The position numbers and the translations under genes were made by a program. From Prevotella sp. (GTDB lineage Bacteria; Bacteroidota; Bacteroidia; Bacteroidales; Dysgonomonadaceae): 64,000 nt of DNA. How positions within the stretch are numbered: position 1 is the first letter of the stretch; every line of letters starts with the position of its first letter. The stretch spans positions 452,517-516,516 of the forward strand of contig JAISUS010000028.1 of the NCBI GenBank assembly GCA_031271965.1, written 5' to 3'. Shown here piece by piece: positions 8,864 to 18,900 of this stretch. The notes beneath the pieces were generated by a model. The model searched no databases. It was not told where the DNA came from and worked only from the letters and a program-made list of their open reading frames with translations.

Positions 8864-11800
8864 ATGCATAAATTCGTAGAAAACATTATTGCCTTTGCCC
8901 TTCGCAACCACATCCTTATTCTTTTTCTGACAGTAATACTGTTTGTGGCGGGAATAGTCTGTTATATCAATACCCCAATCGAAGCCTATCCGGATGTAAC
9001 TAATACCCGTGTGCGCGTTATTACCCAATGGCCGGGGCGCAGCGCAGAAGAGGTAGAAAAGTTTGTGACCTTACCCATCATGCGTGAAATGAATACTATT
9101 CCACGAAAAACAGATGTGCGATCAACATCTTTATTTGGTTTATCGGTTGTGACTGTCATTTTTGAAGATGGGGTCGACGATTTTTTCGCCCAGCAGTATT
9201 CGTCGAACCGCATGCAAGATCTCGACCTGCCCGAAGGAGCAGACCCTTCCATTGAACCACCATCGGGAGCAACCGGCGAAATATTCCGCTATGTACTCAA
9301 AAGTGATTTGCCGATAAGGGAAATAACAGCCATAAATGAGTGGGTTGTCGAACGCGAATTGTTGTCTGTACCAGGAGTAGCCAGTATCAATAGTTTTGGA
9401 GGAGAAGAAAAAATATATGAAATCAAGGTTAATCCGGTAGAACTTTCCAGTTATGGGCTTTCCCCTCTGGATGTATATGAGGCTGTATCGAACAGCAATG
9501 TTAATGTTGGAGGCGATATTATTCAAAAAGGAAGCCAAGCATTTGTTGTGCGTGGAATCGGCCTACTCGAAAGCGTGGAGGATATTGAAAACATACTTAT
9601 CGAAACCCGGGGAGGAACACCTATTAGGGTAAAACAAGTAGCAGCGGTCAATATTTCATCTAAACCCCGCTTGGGGCAAGTGGGATTGGATGATAAGGAC
9701 GATGTTGTACAGGGAATTGTAGTGATGCTTCGTGGGCAGAATCCGGGAGAAGTTATAAAGAACGTAAAGGAGAAAATAACTGAGCTAAACGACCGAATTC
9801 TCCCTCCTGAAATAGAAATCGTACCCTTTCTGGACAGGACTACTCTAGTTGACACAACAGTAAATACAGTTGTCAAAAATCTGGCAGAAGGGATCTTGCT
9901 CGTTTCGTTGGTTGTTTTTCTTTTCCTTTTCAACTGGCGCACAACGGTTATTGTTGCTACAGTAATTCCTCTATCGTTTCTATTCGCCATCATTATGTTG
10001 CGTATTCAGGGTTTACCCGCCAATTTGATTTCGATGGGAGCACTCGATTTCGGACTTTTACTGGAAGGTACACTGGTTATCGTCGAAATTATATTTGTGG
10101 CAATGGAAAAGCGTAGCCATAAATTAGGAGAACGTTTTACAAATACAATAAAGAGCGGACTTATCAAAAAAAGTGCAGGAGGCGTAGCATCCAGTATTTT
10201 CTTCGCACAAATAATCCTGATGGTCGCGTTATTTCCTATATTCTCATTTCAGAAAGTAGAAGGTAAGATGTTTTCCCCTTTAGCCTTTACCTTGGGATAT
10301 GCCTTATTGGGATCTTTAATATTATCGTTGACCTATGTTCCTGTCATGTGCAAACTATTGCTGAATAAACCGGTAAAGGATAAAACAAATTTCATCAGCC
10401 GCTTCTTTATAAAAACACAATATAAGATTTTTGAATTTAGTTCCCGATATCGTAAAGGGACTATTATTGCATTTTCCGGACTACTTCTTCTTTGCCTTAT
10501 CCGTTTTATGTTTTGGGGAACAGAATTTATCCCAAACATGAATGAAGGTGCAATCTATATACGAGCAACCTTACCCAACAGTATCAATCTAGACGAATCA
10601 GTAAAAATCACACAGCAGATGAAACAAAAACTTCGTAAATTCGATGAAGTAAAATTTGTATTGTCACAAACCGGACGTCCGAATGATGGAACAGATGCCA
10701 CTGGTTTTTTCAATATTGAATTCCATGCTGAGTTAAAACCTGAGAGCGAATGGAAACGGAAAGTTAAGAAAGACGAACTGATCCGGCAGATACAGGATTC
10801 TTTAGATATATACCCCGGCGTGATTTTCGGATTCAGCCAACCGATCCAGGACAATGTCGAAGAATATGTAGCAGGCGTTAAAAGTTCTCTGGTAATTAAA
10901 ATATATGGAGAGGATCTGCAACAACTAGAGGCAGTGGCCGATTCCACGGCTTCTGTTATAAAGGATATAAAAGGCATTGAGGATGTAAATGTATTCCGTA
11001 GTATTGGCCTGCCCGAATTACAGATAAAACTGGAAGAATCGCGTATGGCCCGTTATGGGGTTTCGATGGCTGATGCTCAGGCTGTAATTGAAATGGCTAT
11101 CGGGGGAAAAGCCGCCACCAAATTTTATGAAGGTGAACGGATTTTTGATGTACAACTTCGTTTTCAAAAAGAATATAGGGATAACGAAGATAAGATAGGA
11201 AATATTCTTATTCCCACAATGGACAAAAAATATGTACCGCTAAAAGAGATTGCCGACATATCATTTATCACAGGACCTACATTTGTATATCGCGACGGTA
11301 GCAGCCGTTATGTTGGTGTGGGGTTCAGTATTCGCAACCGGGATCTGGGTTCTACTATCGATGAAGCCCGTAAAAAAGTTGAAGAGGAGGTCGCATTAAA
11401 TGCCGGAAGTAAAATGGAATGGGCCGGAGAATTTGAAAGCCAGCAACGCGCAACAAGCCGTCTGATGGTGATTATACCATCTGTTATTCTATTGATTTTA
11501 TTTTTGTTATATCTAAATTTCGGAACAGTAAAAGACACACTGATTGCTGCCAGCACGATGCCTTATGCCTTCATTGGCGGGTTCATCTCCCTTTGGGCTA
11601 CCAATACCATATTCGGTATATCTGCCGGCATTGGCTTCATTATACTATTCGGTATCGTTGCCATAGATAGCATTTTACTTATATCCTTAATGAAAAGAAG
11701 AATGCAAAAAAGTCGCAATCTGCGGCTGGCCATCAATGAGGCAGTAAGAGAACGGGTACGTCCGGTTTTAATGATAGCTTTGATGGGATCAATGGGACTT

Positions 11801-11959
11801 TTTCCTGCGGCACTTTCTTCCGGTATGGGTTCTGAAATACAAAAACCATTGGCTATTATGATTGTTGGAGGAATTATAATTAATATGATTCTTTCATTTA
11901 CAGTGCTTCCTCAAATATTTTATTTTGCATATAGAAGAGACAAACGATTGGAAGAGTAA
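8864..11959 (+). CDS. CzcA/CusA-family heavy-metal RND efflux pump
   Basis: Proton-driven inner-membrane transporter, 1031 aa, with the RND plan of 12 membrane segments and two large periplasmic loops (about 35-330 and 560-860). The TM4 region reads DFGLLLEGTLVIVE, with D395, E401 and E408. In Co/Zn/Cd-type CzcA proteins this motif is usually DFG...DGA...E, so one acidic residue is Glu instead of Asp; copper/silver CusA pumps have a different TM4 pattern. This favours a divalent-cation or atypical HME pump over CusA, but the cation is not certain. The regulator genes follow after 39 bp. Confidence 0.93.
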   Translation: MHKFVENIIAFALRNHILILFLTVILFVAGIVCYINTPIEAYPDVTNTRVRVITQWPGRSAEEVEKFVTLPIMREMNTIPRKTDVRSTSLFGLSVVTVIFEDGVDDFFAQQYSSNRMQDLDLPEGADPSIEPPSGATGEIFRYVLKSDLPIREITAINEWVVERELLSVPGVASINSFGGEEKIYEIKVNPVELSSYGLSPLDVYEAVSNSNVNVGGDIIQKGSQAFVVRGIGLLESVEDIENILIETRGGTPIRVKQVAAVNISSKPRLGQVGLDDKDDVVQGIVVMLRGQNPGEVIKNVKEKITELNDRILPPEIEIVPFLDRTTLVDTTVNTVVKNLAEGILLVSLVVFLFLFNWRTTVIVATVIPLSFLFAIIMLRIQGLPANLISMGALDFGLLLEGTLVIVEIIFVAMEKRSHKLGERFTNTIKSGLIKKSAGGVASSIFFAQIILMVALFPIFSFQKVEGKMFSPLAFTLGYALLGSLILSLTYVPVMCKLLLNKPVKDKTNFISRFFIKTQYKIFEFSSRYRKGTIIAFSGLLLLCLIRFMFWGTEFIPNMNEGAIYIRATLPNSINLDESVKITQQMKQKLRKFDEVKFVLSQTGRPNDGTDATGFFNIEFHAELKPESEWKRKVKKDELIRQIQDSLDIYPGVIFGFSQPIQDNVEEYVAGVKSSLVIKIYGEDLQQLEAVADSTASVIKDIKGIEDVNVFRSIGLPELQIKLEESRMARYGVSMADAQAVIEMAIGGKAATKFYEGERIFDVQLRFQKEYRDNEDKIGNILIPTMDKKYVPLKEIADISFITGPTFVYRDGSSRYVGVGFSIRNRDLGSTIDEARKKVEEEVALNAGSKMEWAGEFESQQRATSRLMVIIPSVILLILFLLYLNFGTVKDTLIAASTMPYAFIGGFISLWATNTIFGISAGIGFIILFGIVAIDSILLISLMKRRMQKSRNLRLAINEAVRERVRPVLMIALMGSMGLFPAALSSGMGSEIQKPLAIMIVGGIIINMILSFTVLPQIFYFAYRRDKRLEE

Positions 11960-11998
11960 TAAAAATCGCTATTTTTAAGACATAAAATAGTGCCTGTT

Positions 11999-12682
11999 AT
12001 GGAATTGTTGTTGGTAGAAGATAATCAACGTATTAGTGAATTTATGGTTAAAGGACTTGTAGAGAGTGGTTTCTCTATAGTCCTTGCGAAGAATGGAACA
12101 GATGCTCGTAGCCTTATTTCTCAGCGAGAATGGGATTTAATTATTCTGGATATTATGCTTCCCGATATCGACGGCATCGAATTACTTCAATATGTTCGGT
12201 ATAAAAGAATAAATACTCCAATACTTGTTGTCAGTGCATTGAGCGAGCCTGATGACAAAGTTAAAGCATTAGATTATGGAGCAGATGATTATTTAGCAAA
12301 GCCTTTCCATTTTAAAGAGCTTGTCGCCCGCATCAATGCTTTAACCCGCAGATTCAAATCCAATAATGAAATACAAGAAAACATCTTAACCTGTAATGAT
12401 CTTAACTTGTATGTAGACCGTCATATTGTAGAACGAGGGAAAAAAGAAATTAAATTAACTTTACAAGAATTTAAGCTTTTGCAATTATTGATGGAAAACA
12501 AAAATAAGGTAATAGCCCGCTCACTAATTTTAGATGCTGTTTGGGGGATAAATTACGATTCGAATACGAATGTTGTAGATGTATATATTTCGTATTTGCG
12601 GAATAAAATCGATGCTGATTTCGAAAACAAACTGATCCAAACGGTAAAAGGACGCGGTTATCTGATTCGAACCCAAGAATAA
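11999..12682 (+). CDS. OmpR/PhoB-family response regulator
   Basis: Receiver domain (about 1-115) with phospho-acceptor D51 in LIILDIMLPDIDG and the conserved lysine K101 in LAKPF, followed by a winged-helix DNA-binding domain (about 128-225). ATG at 11999 starts directly at the family-typical MELLLVEDN; an in-frame GTG three codons upstream (11990) is the alternative start. It lies 39 bp after the pump gene and 8 bp before the kinase gene, so it is probably the regulator of the efflux operon, acting at the 11-bp direct repeats near 6393-6423. Confidence 0.94.
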   Translation: MELLLVEDNQRISEFMVKGLVESGFSIVLAKNGTDARSLISQREWDLIILDIMLPDIDGIELLQYVRYKRINTPILVVSALSEPDDKVKALDYGADDYLAKPFHFKELVARINALTRRFKSNNEIQENILTCNDLNLYVDRHIVERGKKEIKLTLQEFKLLQLLMENKNKVIARSLILDAVWGINYDSNTNVVDVYISYLRNKIDADFENKLIQTVKGRGYLIRTQE

Positions 12683-12690
12683 ATGAATAT

Positions 12691-14040
12691 ATGAAAATTC
12701 AGACACGTCAGAGTATATACAGTTCCGTTGCTTTTGGAGTAGTTTTTATCATTGTTTCATTTCTTGTTTATGTGCTATATGCAGATAAAGCGAAAAGTGT
12801 TGTTTATAAAAATCTGGAAAAAACAGCCAATCTTGTGGCTCTTTTTCATCTGGAAGAGGATGAATTAAATTCAAAAGAATTTGAGAAGATAAAAACACAA
12901 TTTGAAGAAATCGTTTCAGAAACCTCATATCAGTTGTATAATGAATCTGACAATATTATTTTTGGTAACAAAAATGAAAAAATAGCTCCGCCTGTTCTAC
13001 AGAAGATACGAGAGCAACAGTCTTTTAATTTTCTAACAGCAACAAATTTTTGTCATGGGATATTTTATGAAGACAATCAAGGGGATTTTATCATCATAAC
13101 AAAGGAATCCAAAACATATCTGGATGAACAATTGATCTCTTTACTGGGTATACTCGCTCTTGCACTGATAGTTGGATTAATTGCTGTTGTATTATTAAGC
13201 AGATGGCTTTCACGAGTGGCGTATAAACCCATTAGCAATATTATAAAGCAAGTAAATAATTTTACTCCAACGACTCCCGGTACATTAATAGAATCACCGA
13301 ACACAAAAGATGAGTTACAAGAGCTCACAAATACATTTAATCGTTTATTGGAACGAATTTCAGAAAGTTTTGTCATACAGAAAAACTTTGTTAGTTATGT
13401 ATCCCATGAGTTTAGGACACCACTGACGTCAATGCAGGGAAACCTCGAAGTGTTCTCTTTAAAAGATCGTAATCCGAAAGAATATGAAGAATTATCACAA
13501 AAGCTGGTTTTACAAATCAGACAGTTAGAAGAAATTCTAAATACTTTGATGGTAGTTTCCGACCTTAGAAAAAACATCGATTTAAATAATCAATTCAGAA
13601 TTGATGAGCTAATTTGGGAGATAGTAGAAAAGATTTCGGTCCATTACGTAAATCCAAAAATCGATGTGATAATTGACATCCTTTCCGAGGATGAAAATAT
13701 TCTGACCATTACCAAGGACAGAACTCAACTATTAATGGCTTTATTCAATATAATTGAAAATGCGATCAAATACTCGGAAAAAACAGTAGACATTAGAATT
13801 TACAAAGAGTCAGCATATCTCTATTTGTCTATTCGAGACCAAGGGATTGGTATTCCTATCGAAAAATTAGCAAATATCAGCAAGCCTTTCTTTCGGGGAG
13901 ATAATACCAATCGAATACAAGGAAGAGGAATCGGGCTGTCTATTGCCTTACGCATTTTGGACAAGAACAATATTAAATATGAGGTTCAGTCAAAAGAGGG
14001 AGAAGGAACAACGGTTATTATTATTTTTCATGAACCATGA
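12691..14040 (+). CDS. Sensor histidine kinase of the efflux operon
   Basis: Membrane kinase of 449 aa. Two membrane segments (about 10-31 and 148-170) enclose a small periplasmic sensor of roughly 115 residues with a Cys-His pair (C121, H122). HAMP follows (about 171-225), then HisKA with phospho-accepting H239 in SYVSHEFRTPL, then HATPase (N box NIIENAIKYSE, G1 DQGIGIP, G2 GRGIGLS). Paired with the response regulator 8 bp upstream. The metal or stress sensed is unknown; the short sensor domain is not one I can name. Confidence 0.93.
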   Translation: MKIQTRQSIYSSVAFGVVFIIVSFLVYVLYADKAKSVVYKNLEKTANLVALFHLEEDELNSKEFEKIKTQFEEIVSETSYQLYNESDNIIFGNKNEKIAPPVLQKIREQQSFNFLTATNFCHGIFYEDNQGDFIIITKESKTYLDEQLISLLGILALALIVGLIAVVLLSRWLSRVAYKPISNIIKQVNNFTPTTPGTLIESPNTKDELQELTNTFNRLLERISESFVIQKNFVSYVSHEFRTPLTSMQGNLEVFSLKDRNPKEYEELSQKLVLQIRQLEEILNTLMVVSDLRKNIDLNNQFRIDELIWEIVEKISVHYVNPKIDVIIDILSEDENILTITKDRTQLLMALFNIIENAIKYSEKTVDIRIYKESAYLYLSIRDQGIGIPIEKLANISKPFFRGDNTNRIQGRGIGLSIALRILDKNNIKYEVQSKEGEGTTVIIIFHEP

Positions 14041-14267
14041 CAATTAAAATGTTAGGGTGTGCTAATCCACAGTTTGGCCTGAGAACCCAGTCTTTCGGAC
14101 TAAGATTCACCTAAAAAAATTACGGATCTTTAGCACTATATTCCCTTTCCATTGAAGATTGTTTATTATTCATTTTAATATATCGGCTATTAAAGCGTAA
14201 ACTAAATCGAACCATCCTGTATTCTTTTTATTAGTTATTGCACATATTTTACCAAGAGCCCTCTAAT

Positions 14268-14600
14268 TTATTCCGGAACATAAATTATTTCTCCATTTTC
14301 CAGCTCGTAGGCGATTCCTACCTTACGGCCTTTAGAGCCTGATGACTGTTCTTTCGATGGCGTATATTTATTAATTTTATTTCCTTCTTTGGTTATAATT
14401 TCCATGTTTTCTTTGCCCGGATTCTTTACTATTGTATAGTTTTCCTGGGTAAATACTTCCGTCATATTCATGTGCATGACCATTGCCACCATAAGGGCAA
14501 CGGCAAATACCATTGCGACGTCGAAAAGGTTAACAACAACACTTAACGGATCGGTATCCTCCTCTTTGGCAAATCTGCTGACTCGGCGTTGTCTTCTCAT
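14268..14600 (-). CDS. DUF2149 domain-containing membrane protein (HmuV-position)
   Basis: Small protein of 110 aa. A charged N-terminus (RRQRRVSRF) precedes one membrane segment at about 25-47, then a periplasmic tail ending in a short globular region. This is the DUF2149 layout, which resembles ExbD-like partners of MotA/TolQ/ExbB channels. The gene starts 1 bp after the stop of the channel gene, and CobN-ExbB-DUF2149 sets recur in Bacteroidota and some archaea. Expected role: part of an energy-transducing complex serving the CobN-like protein or the receptor. Function is inferred from neighbours only. Confidence 0.75.
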   Translation of the reverse strand: MRRQRRVSRFAKEEDTDPLSVVVNLFDVAMVFAVALMVAMVMHMNMTEVFTQENYTIVKNPGKENMEIITKEGNKINKYTPSKEQSSGSKGRKVGIAYELENGEIIYVPE

Positions 14601-14601
14601 A

Positions 14602-15198
14602 CTATCCTTCTTTTTGTGTTAATATACGTGACACATAATCAAGGTTATTCACATCTTTAGCATACCAGCGTTGTTTAAACTGTAATGTCACCAACCCGAT
14701 GGCAGATACTACCAGCCCGACTACTGTCGTAGCAAATACAACCTGCATATTATAAGCCATTCCGGCGATATCCCCTGTAGATAGTCCTACCAAAGCCGGG
14801 CTCATAGCTATAAGAGTTCCGATCAGTCCGAGTACAGGACCCATTTTTGCCAATAGTTTTGATAATGATATATCTTTTTCGGCCTCATTTTCAAAATTAG
14901 AGATTAAATAGTCGGAATAAGCATCACTGGCAGGAGCAACAAGTAAATCTCTCAGATACTTAATAAATAACGAATTATCATTTTGAGGCAATACTGATTT
15001 AAGTTCATCGACAGATGATAAGTTTAATCCTTTTATCTTATCATTGAGTATCTTATCGTTTTTCCGTTTTGTCATATATTGATTGTAAAAGCTCCCGACC
15101 AGTAATAATCCTCTGGCAAATAGACAGAGCAAGATAATAATATCCGGTATTAATAAACTGTTTGCGACCCAAAAGAGCACTTTAGAGATAATTTCCAT
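14602..15198 (-). CDS. MotA/TolQ/ExbB proton-channel family protein (HmuU-position)
   Basis: Inner-membrane channel subunit of 198 aa. One membrane segment near the N-terminus (about 10-33) is followed by a cytoplasmic helical region and then two more segments (about 115-137 and 150-175). The signature region GPVLGLIGTLIAM...AGMAYNMQVVFATTVVGLV is typical for ExbB/TolQ. Together with the DUF2149 protein it probably forms a proton-driven motor. Its position between the HmuT-like protein and DUF2149 matches the order of hmu heme-uptake operons. Confidence 0.85.
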   Translation of the reverse strand: MEIISKVLFWVANSLLIPDIIILLCLFARGLLLVGSFYNQYMTKRKNDKILNDKIKGLNLSSVDELKSVLPQNDNSLFIKYLRDLLVAPASDAYSDYLISNFENEAEKDISLSKLLAKMGPVLGLIGTLIAMSPALVGLSTGDIAGMAYNMQVVFATTVVGLVVSAIGLVTLQFKQRWYAKDVNNLDYVSRILTQKEG

Positions 15199-15213
15199 TG
15201 GTTGATTTTATTT

Positions 15214-15918
15214 TTATAAATTATTATTTTTCATTTTTTTCTTTTGTATAATTCTCCACCGGATTTTGTTCCATGCATACCCGATGAGGAATGTAACTAC
15301 GAATAAGCCCAGGGATAATCCTAATGCTTTGAAGTTAACAGGCTCTTCGGCTGCCGCATAGGTTACATTTCCATTGACGGTAGTTAGTAATCCCAGTATT
15401 GCCACAAAAAGGCTTACAAGGAAGTGCACCTCCAATCTTAATTCTTTTTCCGGAAACATATATCTTATTCCGTAAGCAGCCAAAGGAAGAATGACCAATA
15501 CCATTCCTGCCATTATATAGGAGACTGTATCAAAATCTGTTCCTGAAAGGCTGAAAATACTTTGAGTAAGTATATAAAAAAGTACAGGGAACAAAAGTAA
15601 ACTGGGATACCAATACAGAGGTAGTAACCACCGTTTTATCTTTCTCCCGAATAAATTCCGGAGTGCAGCAAAACAAAAAGCAAAGCAAATTGCAGATTCG
15701 ATAGTAACCAGTACCGCCGCATCTTGGAGTGCTTCCCGATTCATCAGATAATCATTTATCTGAGTCTTAGATTGTATGATGGCATACTGCTCTGCCCAAA
15801 GGAGGAAAGCAGCACAAATAATGCTGAATATAGCAGTCTGCCACCACTTCCAGAAACTGAGTTTCAGTATGCAGTTGATGACAATAAACAACATTAATAT
15901 CTGGATAATCAATTCCAT
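15214..15918 (-). CDS. Polytopic membrane protein of unknown function (HmuT-position)
   Basis: 234 aa with about seven hydrophobic segments (near 2-20, 27-43, 66-88, 97-120, 133-152, 162-182 and 198-217) and a very basic C-terminus (KKKMKNNN) likely in the cytoplasm. I recognise no catalytic motif. It sits between the CobN-like gene (51 bp gap) and the ExbB-like gene (15 bp gap), the place of the uncharacterised HmuT in hmu operons. A role in assembling or gating the chelatase-motor complex is possible but unproven. Confidence 0.7.
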   Translation of the reverse strand: MELIIQILMLFIVINCILKLSFWKWWQTAIFSIICAAFLLWAEQYAIIQSKTQINDYLMNREALQDAAVLVTIESAICFAFCFAALRNLFGRKIKRWLLPLYWYPSLLLFPVLFYILTQSIFSLSGTDFDTVSYIMAGMVLVILPLAAYGIRYMFPEKELRLEVHFLVSLFVAILGLLTTVNGNVTYAAAEEPVNFKALGLSLGLFVVTFLIGYAWNKIRWRIIQKKKMKNNNL

Positions 15919-15969
15919 ATCGGTGTGTTGAAGCCAAGTGAAGAAGTATACTTCTTCACCTGATTGAAG

Positions 15970-18900
15970 TTAGTCATTATTTCTTCTTTTCTTCTTTAAA
16001 ATAAATAGTAATACGAAGAACGCAACAAGGACAACACCTACAATGATCAAACCATTCAGCGATGTCTTAGACTCTTCCGGTGTAGTCCTTATCTGGTCTT
16101 TTTTCAGTACCATACCATTTTGTGCAACGTCAGACAAAGGTGCAGCCGTTTTCATTTGCCGTATCTGCTGATTATATACTCTTGCATCTTCTGCCGATAC
16201 TTTCTTCGAAATGAAATCCTGTAACTTGGCATTCCCTCCGGCAAAACCGGTACCGGAAGAACCAAATTCTTTCACCAGACTGGTATGCAAACTTGCAATA
16301 TCTGTCAGTTGAACATCTGTAGCCTTCCACATTCCTTTACGGGCAGTCTCAAGCATGATGGCTGTGATCTCTTGCAAAGCCTCAGGATTTGCCTGTTTGA
16401 AGAAATCTTTAGTTCCCAGATTTTGAGAATCCTTCACATACATATCATACAGTTGATCCCATAGTTCATTGTCTATAACATCAGGTTTAGCAACATTCCA
16501 CCCAAAAGTATTCGTTACTACTTCTGTAATCTGGGAGGCACTGGCTGCGCCACCTTTCATTACTTCTTTCACATATACCGGGTTTAGAACGGTAGTTCTG
16601 GATTCCACCCCGATAGCCTCTTTCAGATCCTGCATCTTAGCATTATTACGGTTTCGGTAATCAGCAAAATATGCGTCGGGATCTTTTCCCGTAACATTCC
16701 GTATAGCCAGATTCATTCCACCCATAAACTCATATACATGATCCAGGCTTAAAGCTCCCCATGTATTATTTTGCCGTGGCTGAACAACCACATCTGTATT
16801 ATGAAGGACTGTGCGCAGAAGCCCGGCCTGAAACTCTCCCCAATTTTTATCGTTTCCATATGCTGCTCCCATATTATTGATATATGTATCGGCTATTTCT
16901 TTTTCCGACTCCCACTTATCGCTGCCTGTTATCATTTCCTGAATGCCCGTTCCGTACATACCGTTTATTCCACCGAATATCCGTTGAGTAGACATTGTAC
17001 GGGCATCTTTGGGTGATATTCCTTGCTCGACCAACTGGCGTTCTATTTCAACTGTACTTTGATGTACAAGGTTTTCATATTTTTCATCTTTTGCCATTGC
17101 TGCCATTTCAACGGCTTTCGATATCAGCATCAAGCGTGACGCCGCCAAATCCCGGAATTGTCCGGATGTCTGAACCACAACATCTATACGTGGGCGGCCC
17201 AATGTCTCAACCGGAATAAGGCGTAGATCTGAGACCCTGCCGTAAGTATCGCGAACAGGCTCAACGCCCAACATGTATAATACCTGAGCTATTGTCGTTC
17301 CTTCACTTTCTATAAATTCACTGCTCCAAAACGTATAACTAACCTTACGAGGGTATTCTCCATGTTGTTTTTTATATTGTTCCAATGTCGTATTAACCAA
17401 AGATACGCCCCTGTCCCAAGCCAATTCAGACGGAGTAGTTTCCGCATTTACCGAATACAGATTATGACCAGTCGGCACTGCTGTTGGATTTGCAACCGCA
17501 TCGCCGCCAGAAGATGGAGGGATGTATCCTCCTGCCAAAGCATTTAATATAGACTTGAACTCTTGTTCCGGGCTATCTTCCAATGCCTTTTTATAATTTA
17601 CTATATTATTGATAGTACGTTCTATTTCGACTATTGCCCGTGCCTCTTCTTTTTGAGCTTTTGTATATTCAGGTGCTTTCGGCATTTCAGGTTTTCCTCC
17701 TTTTACAGATGGTTTTCCCATTGCAGCAGGATCAACCTTAGTCGGTTTAGCTCCCTCCTCCATTTTGGTGTTCTCCGGTCGTTTGCCGGTTTTAGGTATC
17801 CATGATGGATGTCCACCCGAGGACGGTACTTTTGGTTGAGCCCCCGAGCTTGTATTATTCATCACAGCCATTGCTGCAGCCATACCTCGTTTAGGTGGCG
17901 ATAATATCTCTTTCGACTTTTCTAAATCGGATTCTTTTATATTTGCTATATTACAGATCAGTTCGTTGTTTACAACTTTCCCATTCAATACCTGATTTAC
18001 CAAAGATTTTGCAGGGTTAAGATAATGTTGTGTAAAAAACACTTTGTTTTTCAATTGTTTTTCAGATACCGTTCCCCGTTGTTTATCCAGAGCTGCCAAA
18101 CTATAAGCTATGGGGTCGGCACTCATTGCTAATACCGTAGATTTGATTTTCTCGACAGTGTATGGTATGCCCAAAGTATAAAGTTGCCCGTTCATTTTTT
18201 CATTGGCTATTTCTTCCGCATAATTTTCTATGCGTTCTATATCCTCTGTAGTATAGGGCTTTGTGAGAATACTATCTAAACGCAAGTCCCGGTGAACTCC
18301 CATTTCTACGGCAATCTTTTTTACCTGAAGGGATGCCTGAGATTGTTTCGACTCTTCTGTTTTATAATATTCCCGTATCTTGTCCTGCAATGTTTTAAAT
18401 TGTGAGCGGGTATTACTCTCCATAAAAGCCGGAGTAAGATAAGAGATCGTTGTTGCATACGAACGACGCTTAGCCATCATGCTCTCACCTATATTGCCTA
18501 TGGTGTAGTAATAGAAATGGGGAACGGTTCCCACCAAACGATCAGGCCAGTCGTTACTTCCCAAAGCGACTTGTTTCTGAGGTGTAAATTCGAGGCTGCC
18601 ATGCGTTCCAAAATGTATCAGGGCATCTGCCTTAAATCTATATTGTGTCCACAGATACGAACCGATATAAGTATGTGGTGGGGGTGATTTAGCCCCATGT
18701 ACAATCGCAAAACCGTCATCGCCCAAAGCCGCCATCGGTTGAGGAAGTAAAACAATATTCCCTAACTGTATGCGGGCTATGGCAAGATATGCTTCATTGT
18801 TTTTCATCATGCTCATATATGCACCCGGAGCTTCTCCATAAGTATCCGTAACCTCTTTATACAGTTCCGGCGATAAAGATTGATGTATCCATGCTTCATA

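Noticed and set aside
14041..14267. Terminator between the kinase gene and the DUF2149 gene
   Set aside because: Only a weak 4-5 bp hairpin (AGTCT..GGACT) with no T-run was seen; not enough to call.
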